Shown piece by piece: positions 8,267 to 16,469 of a DNA stretch of 51,096 nt (position 1 is its first letter; every line of letters begins with the position of its first letter). The notes under the pieces are model-generated. The model ran no database searches, had not been told where the DNA came from, and saw only the letters and a program-made list of their open reading frames with translations. This DNA is from Anaeromusa acidaminophila DSM 3853 (GTDB lineage Bacteria > Bacillota > Negativicutes > Anaeromusales > Anaeromusaceae). The stretch lies in the NCBI RefSeq assembly GCF_000374545.1, contig NZ_KB894606.1:1-51096 (forward strand), in the 5' to 3' direction. The translations under genes were made by a program, and so were the position numbers.

Positions 8267-9247
8267 ATGTACCATCCGTATTTGCGTCCTCGGCGACTGC
8301 GCGTCAGCGAAGGCTTGCGCGCTATGGTGCGGGAGACGGTGCTTCACGTAGAGGATTTGGTATATCCGTTGTTTTTAGTACCTGGAGAGAAAATTAAAAA
8401 GGAAATTCCTTCTTTGCCGGGGCAATATCACTTATCAGTGGATCAAGCGGTGCTGTTGGCGCAAGAGGCATGGAATTTGGGGATTCGCTCGGTGCTGCTT
8501 TTTGGGCTTCCGTCTTATAAGGACGAGCAGGGCAGCAGCGCCTGGGACTTGCAGCAGCCGGTACAGCAGGCCATGACGGCGATTAAAAAAGCGTTGCCGG
8601 AGATGGTGGTTATTGGCGATGTTTGTCTTTGTGAATATACCAGCCACGGTCATTGCGGGCTGCTGGACGGCGAAACCGTGGATAATGACCCGACCCTGGC
8701 TCTTTTGGCCAAGGTAGCGGTCAGCCAGGCTCAAGCCGGTGCGGATATTGTCGCTCCTTCAGATATGATGGACGGTAGGGTGCAGGCCATTCGCGAGGCC
8801 TTGGATGACGCTGGCTTTGCGCAGGTGTCGATCATGAGTTATGCGGTGAAATATGCTTCCGCCTATTATGGGCCATTTCGGGACGCTGCGGATTCAACGC
8901 CGCAATTTGGGGACCGCCGCAGCTATCAAATGGACCCGGCCAATGCCAGGGAGGCGCTGCGCGAAGCGGCTCTAGATGCGGAAGAAGGAGCAGACTTTCT
9001 GATGGTCAAGCCGGCGTTAGCGTATCTGGATATTGTGCGTCAGGTCAAAGATACGTATTTGCTGCCTTTGGCAACCTATAATGTCAGCGGGGAATACGCT
9101 ATGGTTAAGGCCGCAGCGCAGCAGGGCTGGATTGACGAAAAGAAAATTGTTTTGGAAACGCTGGTTTCGATGAAACGAGCCGGCGCTGATATTATTATTA
9201 CGTATCATGCGATGGATGCAGCCAAATGGCTGCACGAGAATCAGTAA
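8267..9247 (+). CDS. hemB: Delta-aminolevulinic acid dehydratase (porphobilinogen synthase)
   Basis: 326 residues. Condenses two aminolevulinates into porphobilinogen. The zinc-binding cysteine cluster is present in [14 protein letters not shown] (three cysteines), marking the zinc-dependent class rather than the Mg-only class. Catalytic lysines are visible in [15 protein letters not shown] and [12 protein letters not shown]. It begins three bases after the preceding stop, with AAGGAGATG as ribosome binding site. Confidence 0.97.
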   Translation: MYHPYLRPRRLRVSEGLRAMVRETVLHVEDLVYPLFLVPGEKIKKEIPSLPGQYHLSVDQAVLLAQEAWNLGIRSVLLFGLPSYKDEQGSSAWDLQQPVQQAMTAIKKALPEMVVIGDVCLCEYTSHGHCGLLDGETVDNDPTLALLAKVAVSQAQAGADIVAPSDMMDGRVQAIREALDDAGFAQVSIMSYAVKYASAYYGPFRDAADSTPQFGDRRSYQMDPANAREALREAALDAEEGADFLMVKPALAYLDIVRQVKDTYLLPLATYNVSGEYAMVKAAAQQGWIDEKKIVLETLVSMKRAGADIIITYHAMDAAKWLHENQ

Positions 9248-9266
9248 ACAAAGGAGCGATAGTACC

Positions 9267-10586
9267 ATGAGCTTTTCGTTGCAGCGATCCCAAGAAGCCT
9301 TTGTCGCCGCTAAAGCCTGCATTCCCGGAGGGGTAAACAGCCCGGTGCGTTCCTTTCGCAGCGTTGGCGGGGTGCCGCCGTTTATTGCGCAGGCGCAGGG
9401 CGCTTATATTGAAGACATTGACGGCAATCGGTATATTGACTACATTGGCTCCTGGGGACCGATGATTTTGGGTCATGCTCATCCGCAGGTTACCGAAGCG
9501 TTGGAAAAAGCAGTGCGAAAAGGAACCAGTTACGGCGCGCCGACGCTGCTGGAAACAGAACTGGCGGAAATGGTGCGGCATTGCGTACCGTCCATGGAAC
9601 TGGTGCGCATGGTCAATTCCGGCACGGAGGCGACGATGAGCGTGCTGCGTTTGGCTAGGGCTTTTACCGGACGTAGCAAAATAGTTAAATTTGCCGGCTG
9701 CTATCATGGACATCATGATAGCCTGTTGGTCAAAGCGGGCTCTGGCGCGGCTACCCTGGGGGTTCCTGATAGTCCGGGAGTGACTGGCGAAGTGGCTGGT
9801 AACACGCTGACTGTAGAATATAATGATCTGCAGGCGCTGACTGCCGCTTTTGAAGCCAATCCGCAGGAAATTGCAGCTGTCATTATTGAGCCGGTGGCTG
9901 GTAATATGGGCATGGTGCTGCCGCGCGACGGCTATTTGCAGGGCGTGCGGGATTTAACCAGCAAATACGGCGCCTTGTTGATTTTCGACGAAGTCATGAC
10001 CGGTTTCCGGGTGGCTCTGGGCGGAGCGCAAAGCGTCTATGGAATCAAGCCGGACTTAACTTGCTTAGGGAAAATCATTGGCGGCGGCTTGCCTGTTGGC
10101 GCATACGGCGGTCGCAAGGATATTATGGAATGCATTGCTCCGGCAGGGCCGGTTTATCAGGCTGGTACGCTGAGCGGCAATCCCTTGGCGATGACCGCCG
10201 GCATTGCCACGCTGCGTTTGCTGATGGAGACAAAAGGCTTTTATGATGAATTGTCCCGAAAGACGGCGACCTTGGCGCAAGGCCTCTATGGTCGAGCTGC
10301 CAAATATGCGCTGCCTGTGAGTACCTGCCATTTGGGCGGGATGTTCGGTCTCTTTTTCCATGCAGGACCGGTACTGGATTATCGGACTGCCCAGCAGGCT
10401 GATTTGGATGCCTTCTGCACGTACTTCCACACGCTGTTGGCGCAAGGAATTTACGTGGCGCCTTCGCAGTTTGAAGCGGCTTTTGTATCAGCGGCTCACA
10501 GCGAAAGCGATCTGGAACGGACGCTGAATGCAGCGGAGCACGCCTTTGCGGCGGTGATGGCTGTAAAAGATCATTTTCAGCCGTAA
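9267..10586 (+). CDS. hemL: Glutamate-1-semialdehyde 2,1-aminomutase
   Basis: 439 residues, a class III PLP aminotransferase fold. Converts glutamate-1-semialdehyde to 5-aminolevulinate. Seen: [39 protein letters not shown], and the PLP lysine in [16 protein letters not shown]. The chosen ATG has AAAGGAG ten bases upstream; a longer in-frame reading from 9207 would run back into hemB and is not supported. It is the last gene of the operon; a terminator follows. Confidence 0.97.
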   Translation: MSFSLQRSQEAFVAAKACIPGGVNSPVRSFRSVGGVPPFIAQAQGAYIEDIDGNRYIDYIGSWGPMILGHAHPQVTEALEKAVRKGTSYGAPTLLETELAEMVRHCVPSMELVRMVNSGTEATMSVLRLARAFTGRSKIVKFAGCYHGHHDSLLVKAGSGAATLGVPDSPGVTGEVAGNTLTVEYNDLQALTAAFEANPQEIAAVIIEPVAGNMGMVLPRDGYLQGVRDLTSKYGALLIFDEVMTGFRVALGGAQSVYGIKPDLTCLGKIIGGGLPVGAYGGRKDIMECIAPAGPVYQAGTLSGNPLAMTAGIATLRLLMETKGFYDELSRKTATLAQGLYGRAAKYALPVSTCHLGGMFGLFFHAGPVLDYRTAQQADLDAFCTYFHTLLAQGIYVAPSQFEAAFVSAAHSESDLERTLNAAEHAFAAVMAVKDHFQP

Positions 10587-10598
10587 GAAGAAAGCAAG

Positions 10599-10640
10599 AA
10601 GAACTGTGAAAGCCTCGCAAGAGGCATCACAGTTCTTTTC
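10599..10640 (+). terminator. Terminator of the hem operon
   Basis: AAGAACTGTGA..GCCTC-GCAA-GAGGC..CACAGTTCTT followed by TTCTT. Long stem with one small internal mismatch. Confidence 0.88.
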
Positions 10641-10660
10641 TTATCTAAGGAGGAAACGTA

Positions 10661-11083
10661 ATGAAAACAAGAGGAGAGTCGGAGGGCTGTCTGGTATTTG
10701 TTTACGGAACTTTGCAGTCTGGGCAAGCTAATGAGGCAGTAGTGGCTTCGTATGTGCAAAAGAAGTGGCGAGGGCACATTAACGGGAGGTTGTACCATCT
10801 TGCAGACCGCGGTTATCCGGCGGTGCTTCTTGAAGAAGAAGGCGTAGTTTGGGGAGAATGCCTGCAGCTTAAGAATCCAGAGAAGGCCTTGCAGGCGCTA
10901 GATGCGTTGGAAGAATATTTTGGAGAAGATGATACACGTAATGAATATGACCGCCGCCGCTGCCTTGTGTGCAGCGACGACGGTCAGGAATGGGAAGCCT
11001 ATGTGTATGTCTGGCCTGAGAAGAAGGCCTTGCCCCAAAAGACGATTGTTTTGCCTGAAGGACGTTGGCCGGCTAAAATATAA
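10661..11083 (+). CDS. Gamma-glutamylcyclotransferase-like (AIG2 family) protein
   Basis: 140 residues with the family's substrate-binding motif YGTL at residues 15-18 and a downstream acidic segment (ALDALEEYFGEDD) carrying the likely catalytic glutamate. Family members cyclise gamma-glutamyl compounds to 5-oxoproline; the exact substrate cannot be told from sequence. A strong ribosome binding site (AAGGAGG) precedes the ATG. The last 11 bases overlap the convergent gene on the other strand, with no terminator between them. Confidence 0.85.
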   Translation: MKTRGESEGCLVFVYGTLQSGQANEAVVASYVQKKWRGHINGRLYHLADRGYPAVLLEEEGVVWGECLQLKNPEKALQALDALEEYFGEDDTRNEYDRRRCLVCSDDGQEWEAYVYVWPEKKALPQKTIVLPEGRWPAKI

Positions 11084-12056
11084 ATTCAGCGTCCGCCAAC
11101 ATGCCGGACTTGAAGGGAGAAGGAGTTTCGTTTGGGAGGGACACCTTAATTGGCTGGCGTTGTCCGGTTGCTCCGGCAGCGGAGGTTTCCAGCACTTCAC
11201 CAGTGAAGGTTTGCCCCGGCAAATCACGTAGGACGAAATTTACGCTTTGACCGGTTTGCAGTCTGGGGGCGTCGCTTGTATCGACTCGGACGGTGAGCCA
11301 AAGTTCGGTATTGGAGATGACGGCCAGCAAAGGTTGACCGATGGCAACATTATCCCCGGCGCGAACGCTAAGTAAGGAAATAGTGCCGCTAGTTGGAGCA
11401 GTGACAATTTTTTGCTGTTCTAAAGCCTGTAAGGCCGCTAATTTCTGTTCCGCTTGCTGGATTTGCTGTTGAGCCATGCGAACTTCGTTAGGATCCGGGG
11501 GCTGATTAGGGGTTGTGATCATGGCCGGAGCGGCGCTGGCTGCCTGGCGGGCTTGTTCATAGGCGCTGGCGGCGCGATCACGGGCGGCGGCGCTGATGCC
11601 TCCTAGGGCATATAAATCCTGCATTTTTTGGTAATGCTGGGCGGCTTGTTCCATGCGCGCTACGGCGCCGCTGTCAACACTGCCGCCGGTTTGCAGCGGT
11701 TGACCGCGGCGGCCTTGGCTGACTTGCGCATAAAGTGCCCGAGCGGCGACAAGGGCGGCGGAAGCGTCTTCTTTTTGCTTATCTAATTCCGGAAACTGCA
11801 ATGTGAGCAAGGGGGTTCCCTTTTCGACAACATCGCCGTCTTTGACGAGAACTTCTAAAATTTGTCCAGACGCCCGGGCTGTCTGGCTATAGAGAGCTCC
11901 TTGAATACGAGCGTCCGAGCTTTTTAAAGTAGAGGTGTTTTGGTACCAAAAATACACTCCTAAGGCTAAACCCATGGCTAAGAGAACAATCGTAAGCACC
12001 CGCAAAGCGAAAGCGGCGCGTGGTGACAATAAATCATCGCTATTGGTGTCTGACAT
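11073..12056 (-). CDS. HlyD/EmrA-type membrane fusion protein
   Basis: 327 residues: cytoplasmic N-terminus, one membrane segment (about residues 15-36), a biotinyl-lipoyl half (SGQILEVLVKDGDVVEKGTPLLTL), a long Ala/Gln-rich coiled-coil hairpin (about 80-205), the second lipoyl half (APTSGTISLLSVRAGDNVAIG) and a beta-barrel end. Such proteins link an inner-membrane exporter to an outer-membrane channel or act as adaptor in the envelope. The ribosome binding site AAAGGAGC is good. Oddity: no MFS, ABC or TolC-like partner is adjacent; neighbours are a cyclotransferase and cca. An envelope with an outer membrane would suit it, which fits a Negativicutes host. Confidence 0.87.
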   Translation of the reverse strand: MSDTNSDDLLSPRAAFALRVLTIVLLAMGLALGVYFWYQNTSTLKSSDARIQGALYSQTARASGQILEVLVKDGDVVEKGTPLLTLQFPELDKQKEDASAALVAARALYAQVSQGRRGQPLQTGGSVDSGAVARMEQAAQHYQKMQDLYALGGISAAARDRAASAYEQARQAASAAPAMITTPNQPPDPNEVRMAQQQIQQAEQKLAALQALEQQKIVTAPTSGTISLLSVRAGDNVAIGQPLLAVISNTELWLTVRVDTSDAPRLQTGQSVNFVLRDLPGQTFTGEVLETSAAGATGQRQPIKVSLPNETPSPFKSGMLADAEFIF

Positions 12057-12226
12057 GTAAATGCTCCTTTACTTATGCTGAATCGATGAATATAGAGTAG
12101 TGCGGCCTGTCCAATCTTTTGATTTCGGCGTAGCTTAGGCAGTTCCTGCATACAGGGTAAAAAAGTCATGATTTCGACACAATGCGGTGAAAGTATTGCT
12201 AAGAAGAGGCTCTTTAGCAGGGTTCA

Positions 12227-12240
12227 TGTTATAATATAAT
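12227..12240 (+). promoter_or_regulatory. Extended -10 promoter for cca
   Basis: TGTTATAAT (12227-12235) is an extended -10 element, directly followed by a second TATAAT. No convincing -35 is seen. The expected transcript start is about 75 bases before the gene. Confidence 0.5.
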
Positions 12241-12318
12241 AAGAACGAAAGCGTAAGCAGTACACCACACCGTGCTTGATTTTGCAGGCGTGCATGCGGA
12301 AATGAGGCGATACCTGCC

Positions 12319-13761
12319 ATGTGGGTGAAAGTGCAAGACGACGTGGAGGCGGTTATGAAGCAAGCCCGAAAAATTCTTGAAGCTTTGACCCGGGAAGGCT
12401 GGCAAGCGTATATGGTAGGCGGTGCAGTGAGGGATTTGTTTCTCGGCGTTAATCACATTGACGTTGATATCTGCACGAATGCCAAGCCGGATGATATTCG
12501 CGCGGCGGCCCTCAGACATGGGTGGAAGACCAGTGACGTAGGAGCGAGATTTGGCAGTGTGCTGGTTATAATTTCAGGCATTCCTTATGATGTCACTACT
12601 TTTCGCCGGGAAGAATACGGGGAAGACAGTCACCGGCCTAAAAAAGTCGAATGGGGTGATTCGCTGCTAGAGGATTTAAGCCGCCGTGATTTTACAATTA
12701 ATACTTTGTGCCTGGATGTTCACGGCGATTTATTTGATCCTTTTGACGGGCTGCGGGATTTGCGGTTAGGACGTATTCGGGCGGTAGGAGAAGCGAATGT
12801 TCGTTTTGCCGAAGATGGGTTGCGCATGTTTCGGGCCGCTCGCTTTATGGCGCAGCTAGGGTTTTCTTTGGATGCGGATATTTTTCCGGCGATTGTAGCC
12901 AATCGGGAGCGAGTGAGGGGCTTGTCCGTAGAACGGGTGCGCAATGAATTAGAGAAGACACTGCTGGCTAGGCATGCAGCGAAGGGCATTCATGTCTTGC
13001 GCATGACAGGGTTGCTTGACGAGACTTGTCGTGCAAAAGACGAAGGCGTGGAGCAGAACGTGCCTATTTTGCCCGAACTGATGCACCTGTATCAATTGCC
13101 GCAAAATCCCAAGCATCATCGTTTGAATGCTTGGCGTCATGTCCTGGATACTGTGGAGCGGATTGAACCGCAGCTGGCATTGCGCTGGGCGGCGCTGCTT
13201 CATGATGTAGCAAAGGGGCTGCCGGGAGTGCGAGGGGTAAACGCGCAAGGCGAGTGGACTGATCATCGCCATGATGTAGTGGGAACGGAACTTACAGACA
13301 ACATAGTAAAACGATTGCGTGTAGATCCGCAGGTGGCTAAACGCGTAGTGTGGCTGGTTCGCAACCATATGCACGCGCCGGATTTATCACGCAAATCCGT
13401 GGTTCGCTGGCTGCGAAAAAGGGCGGCAGCGTTTCGAGACGTAGAGGAGTTGCGGCAAGCGGTAGAGCAACTGTTTGCTTTGTATTGGGCGGATGCGACA
13501 GCGACGCGCACTAAGCCGAACGATTCGCTAGAACAGTTATTGCAGCAAGTGGAGCCCATTTTGCAAGATACTCCCTTTTTTGTTTCGCAGTTGGCTATTT
13601 CCGGTGGCGATATTGCTGCGGAATTAGGTAGTGGACCGCAAGTAGGGGCGTTTCAGAGAAATTTGCTGTTGCGCATTCAAAGTGGAATGCTGAAAAATGA
13701 AGCGAACTCTTTGCGGCAGGCTTTGTTGTTGCGCAAGGAACGGCAAAAGCAATTGCAGTGA
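12319..13761 (+). CDS. cca: CCA tRNA nucleotidyltransferase (HD-domain type)
   Basis: 480 residues. The N-terminal class II nucleotidyltransferase head shows VGGAVRDLFLG (about 33-43), the catalytic DVD at residues 48-50 and RRDFTINTLCLD. A neck/body helical region follows, then an HD phosphohydrolase domain (ALRWAALLHDVAKG, with WTDHRHDVVG). Adds or repairs the 3' CCA of tRNAs; poly(A) polymerase is a close relative and cannot be excluded, but the basic RRDFTIN segment and HD domain fit CCA enzymes. ATG at 12319 is used; ATG at 12355 has a better-placed GTGGAGG site and gives a start closer to that of B. subtilis Cca, so the true start may be 36 bases later. Confidence 0.88.
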   Translation: MWVKVQDDVEAVMKQARKILEALTREGWQAYMVGGAVRDLFLGVNHIDVDICTNAKPDDIRAAALRHGWKTSDVGARFGSVLVIISGIPYDVTTFRREEYGEDSHRPKKVEWGDSLLEDLSRRDFTINTLCLDVHGDLFDPFDGLRDLRLGRIRAVGEANVRFAEDGLRMFRAARFMAQLGFSLDADIFPAIVANRERVRGLSVERVRNELEKTLLARHAAKGIHVLRMTGLLDETCRAKDEGVEQNVPILPELMHLYQLPQNPKHHRLNAWRHVLDTVERIEPQLALRWAALLHDVAKGLPGVRGVNAQGEWTDHRHDVVGTELTDNIVKRLRVDPQVAKRVVWLVRNHMHAPDLSRKSVVRWLRKRAAAFRDVEELRQAVEQLFALYWADATATRTKPNDSLEQLLQQVEPILQDTPFFVSQLAISGGDIAAELGSGPQVGAFQRNLLLRIQSGMLKNEANSLRQALLLRKERQKQLQ

Positions 13762-13781
13762 TCTTCAGAGATTGCTATAAT
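13753..13781 (+). promoter_or_regulatory. Sigma-A promoter for the DedA-like gene
   Basis: TTGCAG (13753-13758), exactly 17 bases, TATAAT (13776-13781). The -35 lies within the last codons of cca. Confidence 0.75.
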
Positions 13782-13841
13782 ATAAGAATGAGATTTGCCA
13801 AAGAACAACAATGATGATGGTTTAAATAGTAGGAAGGACAG

Positions 13842-14474
13842 GTGCGAAGCATGGAGACAGCCTGGCTTCAGGATGGAGTCGCCTTTTTTCAAACATATGG
13901 GTTATGGGGGCTGCTGGCCGTGGCATTCCTGGAGTCTTTTATTTCACCCATTTTGCCGGATTTGCTGCTGATTCCCATGGCGCTGTCCAATCCGGATCAG
14001 GCGATTTGGTATGCCGTCTGGACAACCCTTACTTCAGTTTTAGGCGGTTTTATCGGCTATTACGGCGGGCACCGTTTTGGGGAGCCTGCTTTGCGGCGGA
14101 TTGTTCCCGAGCGTCATTTAGAGACGATTCGCTGCTGGATGGAGAAATATGGCGCATTGGCAGTGTTTTTAGCAGCGATGTCGCCCATTCCTTATAAGTT
14201 TGTTTCAATTAGCGCTGGCGCTTTTCGCGTGAATTTAGGTTTGTTCTTCGTTTTTTCTTTTCTAGGACGAGCTAAACGCTTCTTGGTGGAAGGGTTGTTA
14301 ATTTACTATTACGGCCCGCAGGCGCTGGCCATGTTTGAGAAGTACAAGACCGAAGCTATTGTTGGCTTCGTGCTGGTAAGCGTTTTGATGGTTCTTGGAG
14401 TGTATCTATTTCGCCGGCATAAAATGCAGGATCGTGTGGCAGTATCAGCAGAAGCTAGGAGGCAGGAAATATGA
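13842..14474 (+). CDS. DedA/VTT-family membrane protein (YqaA-like)
   Basis: 210 residues with several hydrophobic segments. The family signature is visible as LLAVAFLESFISPILPD, then GGFIGYYGGHRFGE, AAMSPIPYKFVSISAGAF and FVFSFLGRAKRFLVEG. DedA relatives act in lipid-carrier or phospholipid flipping across the membrane; the specific substrate of this subgroup is not known to me. The start is GTG with AGGAAGGA close by; ATG at 13851 is an alternative. It overlaps the next gene by four bases (ATGA), so they are likely co-translated. Confidence 0.8.
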   Translation: MRSMETAWLQDGVAFFQTYGLWGLLAVAFLESFISPILPDLLLIPMALSNPDQAIWYAVWTTLTSVLGGFIGYYGGHRFGEPALRRIVPERHLETIRCWMEKYGALAVFLAAMSPIPYKFVSISAGAFRVNLGLFFVFSFLGRAKRFLVEGLLIYYYGPQALAMFEKYKTEAIVGFVLVSVLMVLGVYLFRRHKMQDRVAVSAEARRQEI

Positions 14475-14893
14475 AGATTGACATAGGCGAAACAGCACTG
14501 CAGGGACGTGAATTGGATGCGGCGGCAGCCGTGGCTAGCGGCGCTTATTGCTGGGTTACGCATACCTTGCAGTTTAGCGCGGAAATGGCGGTAAAATGGC
14601 TGATGGCGAAAGAATCGCTGACTGCTTTTAAGGGCATGTACCGTCCTATGCGCGAAGAAGAATGGGATGATCTGAAGCATCGCCAAGACTATGCGGAAGA
14701 AGTGCCTTGCTTTTCTACGGATGAAGCGGCGGCGGAGAAGTTGGTTCTTCTTTTGCAGCAACAAGGACGGCAAATAGAAAGAAAGAACGTGGCTGAGGGA
14801 GTGGCTGCTATTTGCGGAGAAGTAGAAAGCGTTGCTGCTGCTTGGCCGGAAGCGGTGACTCGCTTAGCGTTGCATTTTAAAATTGCTGATTAA
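14471..14893 (+). CDS. Unknown protein, 140 residues, faint resemblance to phage NinX-like proteins
   Basis: No confident family. The N-terminus (MKIDIGETALQGRELDAAAA) recalls the opening of DUF2591/NinX phage proteins, in which a helix of the form 'ALDWAVA' follows, but the rest does not clearly match. A WP pair with EAVTRLALHFKIAD near the C-terminus is also typical of small proteins of that sort. The gene starts inside the stop of the DedA-like gene and is followed by a 340-base non-coding stretch. No membrane segments; mildly acidic. Treat function as unknown. Confidence 0.6.
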   Translation: MKIDIGETALQGRELDAAAAVASGAYCWVTHTLQFSAEMAVKWLMAKESLTAFKGMYRPMREEEWDDLKHRQDYAEEVPCFSTDEAAAEKLVLLLQQQGRQIERKNVAEGVAAICGEVESVAAAWPEAVTRLALHFKIAD

Positions 14894-14908
14894 TTTAATA
14901 AGGGAATA

Positions 14909-14937
14909 TTGACGCAATTCAAGTCTTTTGCTAATGT
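14909..14937 (+). promoter_or_regulatory. Promoter for the candidate structured RNA
   Basis: TTGACG (14909-14914), 17-base spacer, TAATGT (14932-14937) with a TG one base ahead (TGCTAATGT, extended -10). Transcription is expected to begin near 14944. Confidence 0.5.
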
Positions 14938-14943
14938 TTAAAT

Positions 14944-15197
14944 GAAAGAGTTGGACAAGCATGGCTGTTTGATGACAGTTCGGCTTGAAAGACTACCTTC
15001 CTTAGTTTGGACGTTTTTGACGTACAAACGAGGAAGCGGCGGCGCAAGGCAGCTGTTTTGACAGGCTAACCTGTTTCTTAGTGACGTGTTGTGCAGCACC
15101 TGAGCCAGGCAGGACTGCAACCAAGACGTTAGCATGGCTGTACGGGGTCGCAAAAAAAGCATTCGCAGAAGATGAGGTTCTGCGAATGCTTTTTTTT
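14944..15197 (+). ncRNA. Candidate structured non-coding RNA or leader, unassigned
   Basis: No ORF fits this stretch, yet it shows dense pairing: CTGT-TTGATG-ACAG (14964-14977); CTTCCT/AGTTTG with CAAAC/AGGAAG (about 14997-15035); ACAGG-CTAA-CCTGT (about 15061-15074); and GTTG/GCAG/CCTG with CAGG/CTGC/CAAC (15088-15121). A long-range closing stem is possible between GGACA-AGC near 14953 and AGC..GGCTGTAC near 15131-15142. It has its own promoter and ends in a strong terminator, and the next gene starts 35 bases later. The body of about 200 bases suits a free RNA (6S-sized), but the multi-hairpin shape is not the simple 6S rod. I could not match it to a known riboswitch, T-box or SRP RNA. Confidence 0.5.
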
Positions 15198-15198
15198 A
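15154..15198 (+). terminator. Terminator of the candidate RNA / before the kinase gene
   Basis: AAAAAAAGCATTCGCAGAA-GATGAGG-TTCTGCGAATGCTTTTTTTT, a perfect 12-base stem with A-tract and T-tract on both sides. It could end a small RNA or attenuate the downstream kinase gene. Confidence 0.9.
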
Positions 15199-15232
15199 AG
15201 CAAGGGAGAAGGAAAGAACAGGGAGGCCAAAA

Positions 15233-16393
15233 ATGGACGCTAGCGCAACAAAATTGGATGCGAAAATGCTTGACTCGATTGTAAAACGAACCGTGGAAGC
15301 CATTGAGGAAAGCAAAAGCGAGATATATGAAGTGTATGAAGCAGCTTGCGGCGAGGTGGAAAAGCTGCGCCGGGATTTGCTGCGCCTGAAAGAAGAAGCG
15401 GCAACAACTATTGAGCGTGTGGATAAACTAGAGATCAAAGAGAAGCAAGCCCGCATTAACTTGATGGAGGTTAGTAAAAGTTTTCGCCAGTTTAGTGAAG
15501 AGGATGTTCGCAAAGCGTATGATATGGCGCGAGACTTGCAGGTAGAATTAGCGGTAGCTAGAGAATGCGAGCTGAATTTGCGCTTGCGCCGGGACGAAAT
15601 GGAGCTGCGCTTGCGAACTTTGGAGTTGACGGCGCAAAAGGCGCAGCGTCTGGTTTCACAAGTTGGGGCTGTCTTAGGTTATCTGGGAACGCAGATGGAT
15701 GATGTAGTGGAGCATATCGAATCCTTGCAGCAGACCCAGCGTTTGGGAGCGCAGATTATTCACGCTCAGGAAGAGGAACGGCGCCGCGTGGCCCGGGAAA
15801 TTCACGACGGTCCGGCGCAGACGATGGCAAATTTGGTATTTCGTACGGAAATTTGCGAACGCATGGTAGATCGAGATAGTCAGCGAGCGAAAGCGGAGCT
15901 GGCGGATTTGCGGGAGCAGGTTCGTGGCTGCTTGCGGGAGGTGCGCAAAATTATTTGCGATTTACGCCCGATGTCCTTAGATGATTTAGGCTTGGTAGCG
16001 ACGTTGAAAGGACTTTGCCAGAGTTGTCGGGAGCAGAGCGGCGTAGAAGCGCAACTGCGTGTGTTAGGCAAGGAAGTGAGTATGGACGCTTATCGGGAGA
16101 CGGCGGTTTTTCGCATTGTACAGGAGGCCTTGCATAATGTGGAAAAGCATGCTAAAGCGAAGCAAGTCCAGGTGGTCATGGAATACCGTCCTAAAACATT
16201 GCAGGTCTTGATTCAGGATGATGGGCAAGGTTTTTCAATGGATGAAAAGATTTCCGATGAATGCTTCGGACTGCTGGGAATGCGAGAACGCGCCAACATT
16301 TTAAAGGGAGATTTGCGTGTTCAGTCTGAGCCCGGAGCAGGGACGCAACTGTTTTTGAAAATTCCGCTGGAAGAAACCGATGAATTAGAGTAA
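15233..16393 (+). CDS. DegS-like sensor histidine kinase (HisKA_3)
   Basis: 386 residues, soluble. A long charged coiled-coil sensor region covers about residues 1-175. The dimerisation/phosphoacceptor helix EEERRRVAREIHDGPAQTM follows, with His191 as the phosphorylation site, and then an HATPase domain (N box EALHNVEKHAK, G boxes DDGQGFS and GLLGMRERA). This layout is that of B. subtilis DegS. There is no response regulator gene next to it, so its partner lies elsewhere. GGGAGG precedes the ATG. The gene stands alone between two terminators, directly behind the candidate structured RNA. Confidence 0.9.
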   Translation: MDASATKLDAKMLDSIVKRTVEAIEESKSEIYEVYEAACGEVEKLRRDLLRLKEEAATTIERVDKLEIKEKQARINLMEVSKSFRQFSEEDVRKAYDMARDLQVELAVARECELNLRLRRDEMELRLRTLELTAQKAQRLVSQVGAVLGYLGTQMDDVVEHIESLQQTQRLGAQIIHAQEEERRRVAREIHDGPAQTMANLVFRTEICERMVDRDSQRAKAELADLREQVRGCLREVRKIICDLRPMSLDDLGLVATLKGLCQSCREQSGVEAQLRVLGKEVSMDAYRETAVFRIVQEALHNVEKHAKAKQVQVVMEYRPKTLQVLIQDDGQGFSMDEKISDECFGLLGMRERANILKGDLRVQSEPGAGTQLFLKIPLEETDELE

Positions 16394-16413
16394 TTACAAA
16401 ATCCGAACGTCAG

Positions 16414-16454
16414 GACGGTCCTGAAAGAAGCATTCTTTTGGCAGGCCGTCTTTT
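16414..16454 (+). terminator. Terminator after the DegS-like kinase
   Basis: GACGG-T-CCTG pairs with CAGG-CCGTC across an 18-base loop, followed by TTTTATTT. It also lies just past the end of the convergent pfkA. Confidence 0.7.
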
Positions 16455-16469
16455 ATTTGTTGCACAACG

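Noticed and set aside
14944..15197. Cobalamin, c-di-GMP, T-box or SRP RNA assignment for the structured stretch
   Set aside because: None of the conserved cores I know for these RNAs (B12 box, GEMM core, AGGGTGG, SRP loop) is present. 6S RNA stays possible by size only.
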